Positions 18,169 to 29,300 of a stretch of 64,000 nucleotides of DNA are shown here, one piece after another. This DNA is from Streptomyces sp. SJL17-4. GTDB lineage: Bacteria > Actinomycetota > Actinomycetes > Streptomycetales > Streptomycetaceae. The notes under the pieces are model-generated. The model was not told the DNA's origin. It saw nothing but the letters and a program-made list of their open reading frames with translations, and did not search any database. The stretch covers positions 7,746,501 through 7,810,500 of the forward strand of contig NZ_CP104578.1 in NCBI RefSeq assembly GCF_036826855.1, in the 5' to 3' direction. Made by a program: the position numbers and the translations under genes. Position 1 is the first letter of the stretch, and every line of letters begins with the position of its first letter.

Positions 18169-18939
18169 TCAATTCTCGTGTCTCACGGAGCGGGAAGACA
18201 TTGCCAGGACGAACGTGACCGTCATCAGCAGCGCCCACGCGCCGAACTTGGCGAGGGACACCGGCTGCCAGCCGTCCAGCTGGTCCGGATAGCTCCAGGC
18301 GCCGACGTAGGTGGCGGCGTTCTCCGCGACCCAGAGGAAGAAGCCGATCAGCACGAACGACAGGGCCAGCGGCATCCGGTGGTCCCGGTCGCCCACCCGG
18401 AACCGCACCCAGGTCCCCGCCGTCGCCACGAGCAGCAGCGCCGCCAGGGCCCAGCGGGCGTCGGGCAGCCAGTGGTGGCTGAAGAAGTTCACGTACACGG
18501 CCGCGGCGAGCGCGGCCGTCGCGCGCGGCCGATAGCCCGTGAGCCGCAGGTCGAACAGGCGCCGGGCCCGGCAGACGTAACTGCCCAGCGCCGCGTACAG
18601 GAACCCGCCGTACAGCGGCACCCCGCCGACCTTCGTCAGCGCGTCCTCCGGGTAACTCCACGAGCCCATCCGTACCTTGACCAGCTCGAAGAGCAGGCCG
18701 GTGGCATGGCAGGCGGCGATCACCGCGATGTCCCGCCCGGTGTCCCACCCGACCTTCCAGGCCACGACGGTGAGCCCGATGCCGTACAGCAGCAGCAGGT
18801 CGTAGCGGGCGATCGGCAGCTCGGGCAGCAGGGACGAGACGGCGATCCCCCCGACGAGCGCGACGGCGAAGGCGCAGCACCGCGCCTCCAGTACCGCGAA
18901 CCGCAGGAGCTGGCGTATCCCGTGCGTGAACGTGTCCAT
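18169..18939 (-). CDS. DUF817 family integral membrane protein
   Basis: 256 residues with about eight predicted membrane helices. The segment [20 protein letters not shown] and [14 protein letters not shown] is characteristic of DUF817. The ATG at 18939 is chosen over an upstream start at 19029 because the extra residues are Pro/Arg-rich, but no good ribosome site precedes it. Paired WSYP motifs ([16 protein letters not shown]) occur in two halves, suggesting an internal duplication. Function is not known. Confidence 0.75.
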   Translation of the reverse strand: MDTFTHGIRQLLRFAVLEARCCAFAVALVGGIAVSSLLPELPIARYDLLLLYGIGLTVVAWKVGWDTGRDIAVIAACHATGLLFELVKVRMGSWSYPEDALTKVGGVPLYGGFLYAALGSYVCRARRLFDLRLTGYRPRATAALAAAVYVNFFSHHWLPDARWALAALLLVATAGTWVRFRVGDRDHRMPLALSFVLIGFFLWVAENAATYVGAWSYPDQLDGWQPVSLAKFGAWALLMTVTFVLAMSSRSVRHEN

Positions 18940-19017
18940 GCGGGGAGGGACGCCGGGCGGCGGCGGTCGGTTCGCGCGGCGGGGCGGACGTGCGTCGCGG
19001 GGGAGCGGGCGAACGAC

Positions 19018-19053
19018 GGCGCGCCGCACCTCCCGGAGGAAGTGCGGCGCGCC
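19018..19053 (-). terminator. Terminator of the GAPDH gene
   Basis: GGCGCGCCGCAC (19018-19029) and GTGCGGCGCGCC (19042-19053) form a perfect 12-bp stem with a 12-base loop, 24 bases beyond the GAPDH stop. Confidence 0.65.
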
Positions 19054-19077
19054 GCCGTGCCGATGAGCGGGTGGAGA

Positions 19078-20523
19078 TCAGACCGCCGGGGCCGGGAAGG
19101 TCGGGTACTCCACGCCGGAGACGTGCTGGACGACCCGGATGACCTGGCACGAGTAGCCGAACTCGTTGTCGTACCACAGGTAGAGGATCGCGTTGTCGCC
19201 GTCGACCTTGGTCGCGCCGGCGTCGACGATCGACGCGTGGCGCGAGCCCACGAAGTCCATCGAGACCGCGTCGGGGGCCGTGGTGAAGTCGATCTGACGC
19301 TTCAGCGGCGAGTGCAGCGAGACGTCGCGGAGGTACTCGAGGACCTCGTCGCGGGTGGTCTCGCGGCCCAGGCGCAGGCTCAGGATGGCGATCGAGACGT
19401 CCGGGACGGGGACGCGGATCGAGCTGCCGGTGATCGGGGCCTTCAGCTCCGGCAGCGCCTTGGCGACGGCCGAGGCGGCACCGGTCTCGGTGATCACCAT
19501 GTTGAGCGGCGCGGAACGGCCGCGGCGGTCCGCCTTGTGGTAGTTGTCCAGCAGGTTCTGGTCGTTCGTGAACGAGTGGACCGTCTCCACGTGGCCGCGG
19601 AGCACGCCGTACTCGTCGTCCATCGCCTTCAGCGGCGGCACGATCGCGTTGGTGGTGCAGGAGGCGCAGGAGAGGATCTGCTCGTCCGGCTTGATCGTGT
19701 CGTGGTTGACGCCGTGCACGATGTTCGGCACGTCACCCTTGCCGGGCGCGGTCAGGACGACCTTGTCGATGCCGGGGCGCAGGTGCTTCGACAGGCCCTC
19801 GCGGTCGCGCCACTTGCCGGTGTTGTCGATGAGGATGGCGTTCTCGATGCCGTACGCCGTGTAGTCGACCTCGGAGGGGTCGTTGGCGTAGATCACCTTG
19901 ATGGTGTTGCCGTTGGCGACGATCGTGCTGTTCGCCTCGTCGACCGTGATCGTGCCCTGGAACTGGCCGTGGATCGAGTCGCGGCGCAGCAGCGAGGCGC
20001 GCTTCACCAGATCCTGGTCGCCACCGCCGCGGACGACGATCGCGCGCAGGCGCAGACCGTTGCCCGAGCCGGCCTTCTCGATGAGGAGGCGGGCGACGAG
20101 GCGGCCGATGCGGCCGAAGCCGTAGAGGACGACGTCGCGTCCGTCGCGGCGCTCGATCTTGTTCTCACCGGTGGCGCCGGCGACGGCCTCGGCGGTGAAC
20201 TCCTCCACCGTGAGACCGCGGTTGTCGGTCTTGTACTCGGCGGCCAGCATGCCGATGTCGATCTGGGACGGGCCCAGGTCGAGGGTGGTGAGCGTCTGGA
20301 GGAACGGAAGCGTCTCGGTGACCGACAGCTCCTCGCCGGCGATCTGGCGGGCGAACCGGTGGGTCTTGAGGATGCTGACCACCGACTTGTTCACCAGGGA
20401 GCGGCTGTGGACCAGGACGGTGATGTCCTGCTCCCGGTGCAGCTTCCCGATGATCGGGATCATCGACTCCGCGATCTCCTCGCGGTTCTTCCAGCTGGTG
20501 AACGAGTCGTCATTGACAGTCAC
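19078..20523 (-). CDS. gap: Glyceraldehyde-3-phosphate dehydrogenase, long form
   Basis: 481 residues. After an N-terminal extension of about 125 residues comes the NAD-binding Rossmann motif [20 protein letters not shown], then the catalytic cysteine in [17 protein letters not shown] near residue 288, and the C-terminal [19 protein letters not shown]. It interconverts glyceraldehyde-3-phosphate and 1,3-bisphosphoglycerate. The extension is a feature of this actinobacterial and proteobacterial long subfamily (about 480 residues), not a mis-start: it begins [20 protein letters not shown] and is conserved. The GTG at 20523 lacks a clear ribosome site. Confidence 0.93.
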   Translation of the reverse strand: MTVNDDSFTSWKNREEIAESMIPIIGKLHREQDITVLVHSRSLVNKSVVSILKTHRFARQIAGEELSVTETLPFLQTLTTLDLGPSQIDIGMLAAEYKTDNRGLTVEEFTAEAVAGATGENKIERRDGRDVVLYGFGRIGRLVARLLIEKAGSGNGLRLRAIVVRGGGDQDLVKRASLLRRDSIHGQFQGTITVDEANSTIVANGNTIKVIYANDPSEVDYTAYGIENAILIDNTGKWRDREGLSKHLRPGIDKVVLTAPGKGDVPNIVHGVNHDTIKPDEQILSCASCTTNAIVPPLKAMDDEYGVLRGHVETVHSFTNDQNLLDNYHKADRRGRSAPLNMVITETGAASAVAKALPELKAPITGSSIRVPVPDVSIAILSLRLGRETTRDEVLEYLRDVSLHSPLKRQIDFTTAPDAVSMDFVGSRHASIVDAGATKVDGDNAILYLWYDNEFGYSCQVIRVVQHVSGVEYPTFPAPAV

Positions 20524-20630
20524 AAGTTTATCTTTCGAGCTAGGCGGCGCTCATATGGTAACCCCCGGCTTGATTGCTCCATCAGAGGGGTGTCCAAGCT
20601 CACGACCCTGTCGGCGTCGCCGTGGCGCGG

Positions 20631-21662
20631 TCACCGGAAGGCGAGCGTCCGGAACACCTCCCTGACGCGGGCCAGCGGGCCGGGGTCGCGGGTCAGGTGG
20701 AGGCGGTTGGTGAGCAGGACCGCCCAGCGGTCCCGGGCCGGCGACACCCACATGCCCGTGCCGGTGAACCCGAAGTGCGACCAGACGTCGTCCGCGGGTT
20801 CCGTGCCCGGCGCCGGATGCCAGAAGAGGCCACGGGGAGGTGCGAGCTCGCCGGTGCGGACGCGGAGCGAGCCGGCCGTCCACTCGGCGGAGAAGGCGCC
20901 GGGCACCGGGGCGAGGAGATGGCGGAGGAACCGTCCGACGTCGCCGGTGGTCGTGAAGACCCCCGCGATCCCGCAGGCCCCGCCGAGGAGCCGGGCCGAG
21001 AAGTCGTGGACGGTGCCTCGGAGATGCCGGCCGCTCTCCTCGTCGTACTCGGTGGGCGCGCACCGCTCCCTGAGCGCGGCGGGCAGCGGACCGTACCGGG
21101 TCTCCGCCATCCCGAGCGGGGACCAGATCCGCTCCTCGGCGAGCCGGGGGAGCGGACGGCGGGTGAGGTGCTCGGCGAGGTAGCCGAGGATCAGGGCCGC
21201 CCGGTCGGTGTACGCGACGGCCTCCCCGGGCCGGTGCCGGAGCCGCTCGGCGAGGACGCCGTCCCGCACGTCCTGCGGGTCGGAGCCGTACAGATGCCGG
21301 AGGTTGGCGCGGAGCGGCATGCCGGCGGTGTGGGTGAGGAGGTGATGTGCCGTGACATCGGCGAGCGGCCGCCCCGCCGCCTCGGGCCAGTAACTGCCGA
21401 GCGGGGCCGTCAGGTCGAGCTTCCCGGCGTCGACGAGAGTGCCGATCACGGCCCAGACGGCGAGGATCTTGGTGAGGCTCGCCACGTCGAACAGCGTGTC
21501 GCGGCGCATCGGTTCACCCGGCCGTGCGGGGTCGAGCAGACCGACGGCCCCGTCGGACACCGTCGTACGGGCATCTCCCACGGCCCAGACCATGCCGGGG
21601 CACACGCCCGCGCGCACGGCGTCGGCGAGGAGCCGCTCGAAGGGGTCGCTGCGCTGCGCCAA
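20631..21662 (-). CDS. Serine hydrolase, beta-lactamase/class C PBP-like
   Basis: 343 residues. The SxxK active-site motif is SLTK (residues 62-65, in FDVASLTKILAVWAVIG). The Y-x-N/S position reads YTD (VAYTDRAALILGYL), and the third-motif region is HFGFTGTGMWVSP in place of KTG. These are features of the esterase and D-aminopeptidase-like branch of the class C family. No signal peptide is seen, so it is probably cytoplasmic. The start is a TTG at 21660-21662 with GGAGG seven bases upstream; no better start exists in frame. Confidence 0.8.
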   Translation of the reverse strand: MAQRSDPFERLLADAVRAGVCPGMVWAVGDARTTVSDGAVGLLDPARPGEPMRRDTLFDVASLTKILAVWAVIGTLVDAGKLDLTAPLGSYWPEAAGRPLADVTAHHLLTHTAGMPLRANLRHLYGSDPQDVRDGVLAERLRHRPGEAVAYTDRAALILGYLAEHLTRRPLPRLAEERIWSPLGMAETRYGPLPAALRERCAPTEYDEESGRHLRGTVHDFSARLLGGACGIAGVFTTTGDVGRFLRHLLAPVPGAFSAEWTAGSLRVRTGELAPPRGLFWHPAPGTEPADDVWSHFGFTGTGMWVSPARDRWAVLLTNRLHLTRDPGPLARVREVFRTLAFR

Positions 21663-21782
21663 GGCGGGCCTCCGGACGGTTGAGGGCGGCCCTGGCCTGG
21701 TGGGCCGTGCTCCGGAGTCATGCCCCGGCCGTACGGGAAGACACCCTTCCGGCCGTCCGTCTCCCCACCGGCCGTACGCCGG

Positions 21783-23573
21783 TCACCTGGCGTCCGTCTC
21801 CTTGTCGGGCGTGTCGACGTCGGGCTCGTCGACCGGCTTGCAGGTGACCTCGTCGCGCGGGGTGTAGTGGGTCTTGAAGGTCTCCCGCTTGACCTCGGCC
21901 CCGTCGTTCTTGAAGACCCGGTCCACCGCGATGTCGAAACCCTCCAGCGGCGGCTGCGGCACACAGGCCTTGCCGGTGCCCTCGGCCTTCTTCGGCTCCG
22001 TGAGGTTGGTGCGCTCCCCGGCGACCGCCTCCACGGAGTCGTACTTCTTCGTCCCGAGGAAGCTCACGGTGACGGACGAGTCGGTCGCGCCCGCCTTGAT
22101 GTAGATCGGCTTCCCGGAGTCGTTGCGGAACTTCAGGTCGAGCTGGCCCCAGGCGACGGTCGCCTCGCGGCCGGCCGGGTAGCGCTCGATGTAGAAGGAG
22201 TGGGCGCCGTACTCGACGGGCTTCACCCCGGCGAAGAACATGGCGTTGAACACGGTGGTGGCCATCGCCGAGACACCGCCGCCGGGCGCGGAGCGGTACT
22301 GGCCGTCGAGGATCATCGTGCCGTCGACGAAGCCGTTGTCCGGGGTGCGCTCGCCGACCGTCTCGTTGAAGCTCCACACCTCGCCGGGCCGCACGATCGA
22401 ACCGTTGATGAGCTCGGCGGCCCGGCCGATGTTCGTCGTCCGGTACGGAGCGGCCGGGAAGTCCACCGTGAACGTCGACATCTGCTCGGTGATCCCGAGA
22501 CGCGCGAGGGAGTCGGAGGTCAGCTCGGGCTGGGTGACCGTCGTGGCCATGGCGGCGGTACGCGCGGCGGCGCCCGACCGGGTGAGCAGCGGGCGTACGG
22601 CGTCGCCGAGGGCCTTCGCGGTCACCTCGTGCCCCGGCCTGCCCTCCGACTCCACGACGACCTTGCCGTCCCGTACGCCGAGGGTCGCCTCGACGGGCGC
22701 GCCCGTCAGGGAGGAGATCGGGTCCGCCACATCCGGATCCCGCAGCAGCGCCTCGGCGTCGAGGGCGGTGGTCAGCCGGCCGTTCTCCTTCTTCACGGTG
22801 AGGTGGTCGCCGAGGGTGGCGGCGGAGATCCGCAGCCGGTCCGTGCCAGTGGTGAGCGTCACCGGGCCGGAGACGGCGGGCTTCGCGTCCGTGTCGAGGA
22901 AACGGTTCACCTCGGCCGCCGACAGCTTCGGCTCGGTCACGGCGACGGGGAGGGTGACGGGCGAGGCGCCGGTGGCGGCGGGGTAGGCGGCGCGCAGGGT
23001 CTCGACGGCCTTCCCCGTGTCCAGCTTCTGGCCGGCGACGGGCTGGGTCGCGACGGCCTTGCCCTCGCGGAAGGCCACGGACCCCTCGCGCACCGTGCGG
23101 TCGTTCTTCTTCGCCAGTTCGGCCACGATGGCGTTCACCTTGGCCGCGTCGTAGGCGAGGACCGGCTGGATCTCGCGCGCGCCCGACGAGAAGAGCCGCC
23201 CGATGACGGTGAACGGGTCGCGGGAGGGATCGGCCGCCAGCTCGGCGGTCTTCGCCAGGTCCACGGTGAGACCGGCGGACGCCGGCGTCACGGTCGAGGC
23301 ACGGTCGCCGACCCGCACGGGTATCGGCGCGCTCCACGAGGCCGGGGCCTCGGCCGCCAGCTTGGCCTCGGCGTCGGCACGGCTCATGCCGCCGATGTCC
23401 ACGCCGCCGACGCGGGTGCCGGCGGATATGTCGTCGCCGGTGGCGACGAGCCCCGCCACGTACAGGCCGCCCGCGGCGACGGCGACCACGCCCGTCGCGA
23501 TCGCCGCCGTCCGGAGACGCGGACGGCGCCCCTCGTGGGGCGTCGGGGCATGGTGGGTCGTGGAGCGGGGCAC
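21783..23573 (-). CDS. VanW family protein with PG_binding_4 repeats
   Basis: 596 residues. One N-terminal membrane helix (AAIATGVVAVAAGGLYVAG) is followed by two repeats of the PG_binding_4/YkuD-associated type (DISAGTRVGGVDIGGMSRAD; EVNRFLDTDAKPAVSGPVTL) and then the VanW domain (RTTNIGRAAELINGSIVRPG; GEVWSFNETVGERTPDNGF). The C-terminal segment is acidic. VanW accompanies some vancomycin-resistance loci but is widespread as an envelope protein of unknown activity. The frame stays open far upstream because of GC bias; the GTG at 23573 is chosen because GGGAG lies five bases before it and the anchor follows. Confidence 0.85.
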   Translation of the reverse strand: MPRSTTHHAPTPHEGRRPRLRTAAIATGVVAVAAGGLYVAGLVATGDDISAGTRVGGVDIGGMSRADAEAKLAAEAPASWSAPIPVRVGDRASTVTPASAGLTVDLAKTAELAADPSRDPFTVIGRLFSSGAREIQPVLAYDAAKVNAIVAELAKKNDRTVREGSVAFREGKAVATQPVAGQKLDTGKAVETLRAAYPAATGASPVTLPVAVTEPKLSAAEVNRFLDTDAKPAVSGPVTLTTGTDRLRISAATLGDHLTVKKENGRLTTALDAEALLRDPDVADPISSLTGAPVEATLGVRDGKVVVESEGRPGHEVTAKALGDAVRPLLTRSGAAARTAAMATTVTQPELTSDSLARLGITEQMSTFTVDFPAAPYRTTNIGRAAELINGSIVRPGEVWSFNETVGERTPDNGFVDGTMILDGQYRSAPGGGVSAMATTVFNAMFFAGVKPVEYGAHSFYIERYPAGREATVAWGQLDLKFRNDSGKPIYIKAGATDSSVTVSFLGTKKYDSVEAVAGERTNLTEPKKAEGTGKACVPQPPLEGFDIAVDRVFKNDGAEVKRETFKTHYTPRDEVTCKPVDEPDVDTPDKETDAR

Positions 23574-23706
23574 GCGCTCTCCCGGGGCATCGAGAATCAG
23601 GGGAACACCCGACGGTACGCCGAAAGAGTGTCTTATGCACATAAGGGGGGTTTGACCTGCGGAGATACGGAGGGGAGCGGAGGCGGGACGGAGAGTGCCC
23701 GGGGCC

Positions 23707-23794
23707 GCTCCGCCCGGCCCTGTGCTTCCCGCTCCGCCCGGCCCTGTGCTTCCCGCTCCGCCCGGCCCTGCGCTCCCCGCTCCGCCCGGCCCGG
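23707..23794. repeat. 24-bp tandem repeat, about 3.6 copies
   Basis: Units begin at 23707, 23731, 23755 and 23779, each starting GCTCCGCCCGGCCCTG. The first two are identical, the third differs at two positions, the last is partial. They lie in the intergenic space between the divergent VanW and IclR-family genes, so copy number may affect promoter spacing. Confidence 0.85.
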
Positions 23795-23828
23795 GATGCG
23801 TCCCGCCCCGCCCGCCTAAGCTGGACCG

Positions 23829-24590
23829 ATGCCTGCCCCGTCCCCGAGCCCCGGGCCCCAGTCCGCCGACCGTGCCCTCGCCGTCCTCGACGCCGTCGCC
23901 GACGCGGACCGGCCCGTCGGGGCGAAGGCGCTGGCCAGGCACCTCGGCTGCGCCCTCTCGACCGTCTACCACCTCGCCGGGCCCCTGCTCGCGCGCGGCT
24001 ACCTCGTCCGTACCGCCGAGGGGTACGCCCCCGGGCCCCGCGTCCCGGCCCTGCACCGTTCCCACCAGCGGCACCACGGGCTCGGCACAGGCACCGGCGA
24101 GCTCCTCGGCCGACTGCGGCGGGCCACCGGCGCGGAGGCGTACCACACCGCCTACCGCGACGGCCTGATCACCGTCGTCGACACCACCGCCCCCGTCACC
24201 GACGCGGGCCACCCCTTCACCCCGGGCCCCGAACAGCGCGCCCACGCGACCGCCCACGGCAAGGCACTGCTCGCCGCGCTGCCGCGACCGCTGCGCCGCC
24301 GCTATCTCACGGAGCACGGGATGGCCCGCTTCACCGAGCGGACGATCACCAGCGCCGAGCGCTTCGAGGCCGAGGTCGACCGCGTGCGCGGGCAGGGCAT
24401 CGCCGTCTCCGTGGGCGAGGCGGACCTCGCGTACACCTGTCTCGCCGTCGCGCTGCCCGAGCGCGGCGACGGCATCGTGCACGCCCTGTCCGTCTCGCTG
24501 CCGACCGCCGACTTCGGGCGGCGGCAGGGCGAGATCCGGGCCGCCCTCACCCGTGCCGTACCGGAGTTTCCGGCCCTGCCGGAATCCTGA
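23829..24590 (+). CDS. IclR family transcriptional regulator
   Basis: 253 residues. The N-terminal winged helix-turn-helix is SADRALAVLDAVADADRPVG and KALARHLGCALSTVYHLAGP. The C-terminal IclR effector domain contains HATAHGKALLAALP and the TITSAERFEAEVDRVRGQGI segment typical of the family. Such regulators bind small carboxylates or aromatic acids. It is divergent from VanW and 45 bp upstream of a small monooxygenase gene that may be co-transcribed. Confidence 0.88.
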   Translation: MPAPSPSPGPQSADRALAVLDAVADADRPVGAKALARHLGCALSTVYHLAGPLLARGYLVRTAEGYAPGPRVPALHRSHQRHHGLGTGTGELLGRLRRATGAEAYHTAYRDGLITVVDTTAPVTDAGHPFTPGPEQRAHATAHGKALLAALPRPLRRRYLTEHGMARFTERTITSAERFEAEVDRVRGQGIAVSVGEADLAYTCLAVALPERGDGIVHALSVSLPTADFGRRQGEIRAALTRAVPEFPALPES

Positions 24591-24635
24591 CCGGACCGAC
24601 TGGCCGCGCCGGCCGGGGCGCCGCAGGCTTGTCGC

Positions 24636-24965
24636 ATGATCTTCATCGCCGTACGTTTCACCGCCCGCCCCGACCACGCCGACCGCTGGCTCGACCTGGT
24701 GGCCGACTTCACCCGCGCCACCCGCGAGGAGCCCGGCAACCTCTTCTTCGACTGGTCGCGCAGCGTCGACGACCCGAACGTCTTCGTCCTCCTGGAGGCC
24801 TTCGCCGACGCCGACGCGGGCGCGGCCCACGTCGCCTCCCCGCACTTCACGGCCGGTCTGGAGGCGATGGCCGGAGCCATCGCCACCACGCCCGAGATCA
24901 TCAACGTCGAGGTCCCGCAGCAGGGTTGGGGTGCCATGGCGGAGCTCGCCCCCACCGGCGCCTGA
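24636..24965 (+). CDS. ABM-domain putative quinol monooxygenase
   Basis: 109 residues with the dimeric ferredoxin-like ABM fold: MIFIAVRFTARPDHADRWLD; EEPGNLFFDWSRSVDDPNVF; and a helix ending HFTAGLEAMAGAI. Relatives (YgiN, ActVA-Orf6) oxidise quinols or aromatic polyketides without cofactors. It follows the IclR regulator in the same direction with a 45-bp gap. Confidence 0.85.
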   Translation: MIFIAVRFTARPDHADRWLDLVADFTRATREEPGNLFFDWSRSVDDPNVFVLLEAFADADAGAAHVASPHFTAGLEAMAGAIATTPEIINVEVPQQGWGAMAELAPTGA

Positions 24966-25137
24966 GCGTTCCCCCGCCCGGCGCCCGAACGTCCCCCGCC
25001 CGGCGCCCCCACCCCCTCCCGGCGGTCCGGGGCACGTGCCTGGAGCCCTTCCGCGGTTCCCTCGGGGCGCCCCGCCCCGCCTGATAGGTTCGCGTGCACA
25101 CGCAGGCGGGGCGGCGGCCCGAGGGGAGAAGCGGCAC

Positions 25138-26172
25138 ATGGCGGTGAGCGGGCGGCAGACCGGCAGGCCCACCCTTGAGGAGGTCGCGGCCAGGGCAGGA
25201 GTCGGCCGCGGCACCGTATCCCGGGTCATCAACGGCTCCCCCCGGGTGAGCGAACAGGCCAAGGCCGCCGTCGAGCGGGCCGTCGCCGAGCTCGGCTACG
25301 TACCCAACCGGGCCGCCCGCGCCCTGGCCGGCAGCCGGACCGACGCCGTCGCCCTGGTGATTCCCGAGACCGAGGCCCGGCTCTTCGCGGAGCCGTACTT
25401 CCTCGACATCATCCGTGGTGTCAGCAGCGAACTCGCCGGCGCCGACAAGCAGTTGCTGCTCACCCTGATCCGCAGCGAGCAGGAGCGACAGCGCTTCGAG
25501 CAGTACCTCGCCGCCCAGCGCGTCGACGGCGTCCTCCTCGTCTCCGTACACGCCGCCGACCCCCTGCCCGACCAGGTCCGCGCCCTCGGCCTGCCCGCCG
25601 TCCTCAACGGCCGCCGCACCGAGGACGAGCGCGTCGCCTTCGTCGACTCCGACAACACCGGCGCCGGCCGGGCCGCCGTCGCGCATCTCGCCGCGCGCGG
25701 CCGACGCGCCGTCGCCACGATCACCGGACCGCTCGACATGTACGTGGCCCGCTGCCGTCTCGACGGCTACCGGGAGGGCCTGGCGGAGGCCGGACTCGCC
25801 GCCGACGACGGGCTCGTCGCCACCGGGGACTTCACCGAGGAGGGCGGGCGCCACGCCATGCGGGAACTCCTGGACCGCAGGCCGGACCTGGACGCCGTCT
25901 TCGCCGCCTCCGACGTCATGGCCGCGGGCGCGCGCGGCGTCCTTCGCGAGGCGGGCCGCCGGGTCCCCGAGGACGTGGCGCTCGTCGGCGTCGACGACTC
26001 GGCCGTCGCCCGGCACATGGACCCGCCGCTGACCAGCGTCCGCCAGCCCATCGAGGAGATGGGCCGCACCATGGCCCGACTGCTCCTCCAGGAGATCGCC
26101 GCCCCCAGCGAACCGGACGAGCAGCCCCGCCGGATGCTCCCGACGGAACTCGTCGTCCGCGCGTCCTCCTGA
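25138..26172 (+). CDS. LacI family transcriptional regulator
   Basis: 344 residues. The helix-turn-helix and hinge helix are TLEEVAARAGVGRGTVSRVI and VERAVAELGYVPNRAARALA. The periplasmic-binding-protein-like effector domain includes VALVIPETEARLFAEPYFLD, the sugar-binding-type RCRLDGYREGLAEAG and FAASDVMAAGARGVLREAGR. The ATG at 25138 follows GAGGGGAGAAG. No sugar transporter is adjacent, so the effector and regulon cannot be guessed. The preceding gap (24966-25137) contains a 20-bp C-rich direct repeat but no gene. Confidence 0.9.
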   Translation: MAVSGRQTGRPTLEEVAARAGVGRGTVSRVINGSPRVSEQAKAAVERAVAELGYVPNRAARALAGSRTDAVALVIPETEARLFAEPYFLDIIRGVSSELAGADKQLLLTLIRSEQERQRFEQYLAAQRVDGVLLVSVHAADPLPDQVRALGLPAVLNGRRTEDERVAFVDSDNTGAGRAAVAHLAARGRRAVATITGPLDMYVARCRLDGYREGLAEAGLAADDGLVATGDFTEEGGRHAMRELLDRRPDLDAVFAASDVMAAGARGVLREAGRRVPEDVALVGVDDSAVARHMDPPLTSVRQPIEEMGRTMARLLLQEIAAPSEPDEQPRRMLPTELVVRASS

Positions 26173-26227
26173 CGCCCGGCCCTGCCGGTACGCGCCTCCG
26201 CGCCCACACGTTCCGCGCCGAGATGCA

Positions 26228-26242
26228 GGCGCCCCGGGCGCC
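26228..26242 (+). terminator. Hairpin downstream of the LacI gene
   Basis: GGCGCC-CCG-GGCGCC, 56 bases beyond the LacI stop, could terminate that transcript before the next gene. Confidence 0.35.
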
Positions 26243-26329
26243 CCGGAGAATGGACACCGTACGGGGTCCCATCCGCGAACAGGGCGCTCCCGACGGCGTC
26301 CGTCCGACCCGGCAAGGGGGCGGTCGACG

Positions 26330-29300
26330 ATGTCGCTGCGCCAGCGGAACCGGCCGCTCGCCGCGACCGGGGCACTGCGCCGATGGACCCTGCTGTACCT
26401 CCTGATCGTGGCCGCGTTGACGGCCGCCTACCTGGAGTTCCCCGCCCGGCACACCGTCCTGTGGGCGCTCATCGGCCTCGGCGGCGTCGCCGCGATCCTC
26501 GTCGGCGTCCGCCTCCACAAGCCGGCCCGGCGCTGGCCCTGGCTGGTGCTCGCCGCCGCCAACCTCGCCTTCGTGGGCGGCGACACCGCGTACAACGCCC
26601 TGGAGGGCTTCTTCGGCCAGACCAGGCCGTTCCCCTCCGTCGCCGACGCCCTGTACCTGGCCACCTACCCCCTGTTCGCCATCGGCCTGTTCGGCTTCAT
26701 CCGCTACCGGGCCGTCGGCCGCGACCTCGGCGTCGTCCTCGACGCGCTGATCCTCACCTCGGGCCTCGCGCTGCTCTCCTGGGTCAACCTCATCACCCCG
26801 CTGGCCAGGAGCGAGGACATGAGCTGGGTCGAGAAGGCCATCTCCATCGCCTATCCCCTCGGCGACGTGCTCATGCTCGCGATGCTCGCCCGGCTGCTCG
26901 TGCCCGGCGGCCTCAGATCCCGGTCCGTGCAGCTCCTCACCCTCGGCACCTGCGGCATCCTCGCCTCCGACGTCATCTACGGCACGCTCCAACTGCGCGG
27001 CACCTGGCAGGTCGGCACCCCCTGGGACCTCGGCTGGGTCGTCTTCTTCACCGCCTGGGGCCTCGCCGCCCTCCACCCTTCGATGACCGGCCTCACCGAG
27101 CGCGCCCCCGAACCCGCGCCGCACGTGGCCGAGCGACGGCTCGCCCTGCTCGCGGGCGCCTCGCTCGTCGCCCCCGCCCTGCTGCTGCTCCAGTCGCTGC
27201 GGGACGACCGGGACAAGGACATCGCCGTCATCGCCGTCATCGCGGTCTTCTCGGCCCTGATGTTCCTGCTGGTCCTCGCCCGGCTCTGGGGCATGATGAA
27301 CGACCACGGCAAGGCCGAGGCGCGCGAACGGAGCCTCCGGACAGCCGCCGCCTCCCTGGTCGCCGCCCTGAGCCCCCGCGAGGTCGCCGGAGCCGTGGAG
27401 ACGGCGTCCGCGACCCTCTTCGGGCCCGGCACCGAGCACCGGGTCCTGCTGTTCACCCGGGACCGCCGGGGCGGCCTGAGCGGCGTGGCCACGGCCGACC
27501 ACCCCTGGAGCTGCCGCACGGACGAACTGACCCGGCCCCCGGCCTCACCGCCCCGGACGCCGAACCAGCCGACGCCACCTTCGTACGACTCCGCCCACCC
27601 GCCGTACGACGCGAGCCGCCCCGCGAACGAGCCGAGCGGGCACCTCACCCCCTCCGGCGCCGATCCGGGCGGTCCCCCCGCCGATCCGCCCCGGCCTGTC
27701 ACCGACCCGCGCCCCCGGACCCCCGCGACCGCCTGGCCCGAGAGCGTCTCCGACGGCACCCGGCTCCTCCCCGTCTCCCGGCTCGACCCCGCCGTCGCCG
27801 CGGAACTCGCCCCCGAGCCCTTCGTCCTGCTCTGCCCCCTGGAACTCCAGGCACCGGCGGGTCCCGAACCGCTGCTCGGCGTGCTGCTCCTCGCCGGCCC
27901 CGAGAAGAAGCTCGCGGAGATCTCCGGCCCGGCCCAGTCCCTCGCCTCCCAGGCGGCCCTCGCCCTCGAACGCTTCGCCCTCAGCGAGGAGGTCAACCGC
28001 CGCACCAGCGAGGCCTACTTCCGTACCCTCGTGCACAACACCTCGGACGTCATCCTCATCGTCGACGACGACGACAGCGTCCGGTACGCGAGCCCCTCCG
28101 CCGAGTCCATGTTCGGCCGCTCCCTGCTCCCCGGCACCCCCCTCACCGACCTCGTCGCCCCCGCCGACACGGCCGCCGCCCTGCGTGTCCTGGCCGACGC
28201 CCGCACCCGCGCCGCCGTCGACGCCCGGGACGACTGGAAGCTCCTCCACGGCGGCTCGGCCGACCTGGAGGTCGAGGTCCGCTGCAGCAACCTCCGCGAC
28301 GAGCACACCGTGCACGGCCTCGTCCTCACCCTCCGCGACGTGACCGAACAGCGGAAACTGGAACGCGAACTGACCCACCGGGCCTTCCACGACTCGCTCA
28401 CCGGGCTTCCCAACCGCGTCCTGCTCCTGGAACGGGTCGAACGGGCCCTGCTCAGGGGCCGCCGCGAATCCACCCTTACCTGCATGCTCTTCGTCGACCT
28501 CGACGACTTCAAGGTCGTCAACGACACCATGGGGCACTCCGTCGGCGACGAACTCCTCGTCGCCGTCGCCCGCCGCCTCACCTCCGTGCTGCGGCTCACC
28601 GACACCGCGGCCCGCCTCGGCGGCGACGAGTTCGCCGTCCTCATCGAGGGCGCGCGCGAGCCCCGCGACGCCGAGACCCTCGCGGCGGAGATCGTGCACA
28701 CCCTGAGCCAGCCCTTCCACCTCACCGACGGAGCGGTCTCCGTGTCGACCAGCGTCGGCGTCGCGACCGTCCTCGACAGCGCCCACGCCGAGGAACTCCT
28801 CGGCCACGCCGACCTCGCCCTGTACGCGGCCAAGGCGGCCGGCAAGAAGCGCTGGCGGCTCTTCCACCCCGAGTTCCACTCGCGGCTCGTCGCCCGGCAC
28901 GAACTCCAGGCAGGCATGGACACGGCCATCGCCGACCACGCGTTCGCCCTGCGGTACCAGCCGATCGTCGAGGTAAGGGACGGCGCACCGGCCGGCCTCG
29001 AAGCGCTCATCCGCTGGCCGCACGCCCGCCGCGGCATGGTCCCGCCGGACCAGTTCATCGCCCTGGCCGAGGAGAGCGGCCACATCATGCCGCTCGGCGC
29101 CTGGGTCCTCGAACAGGCCGCGCTGGACATCGCCCGCTGGCAGCGCGCCCGCCCCCGCAAGGCCCCGCTGTACGCCAGCGTCAACGTCTCCGCCCGCCAG
29201 TTCCGGGACCCCGGATTCCTCGAAGGCGTACGCCGCACCCTCCACTCCTCGGGGCTCGTGCCCGGCTCCCTCGTCCTGGAGCTCACCGAGACCGTCCTGA

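Noticed and set aside
21783..25262. A 1159-codon leftward frame running from VanW back through the IclR and ABM genes
   Set aside because: Only the first 596 codons from 23573 show VanW and PG-binding features. The rest is an Arg/Gly-rich antisense reading.
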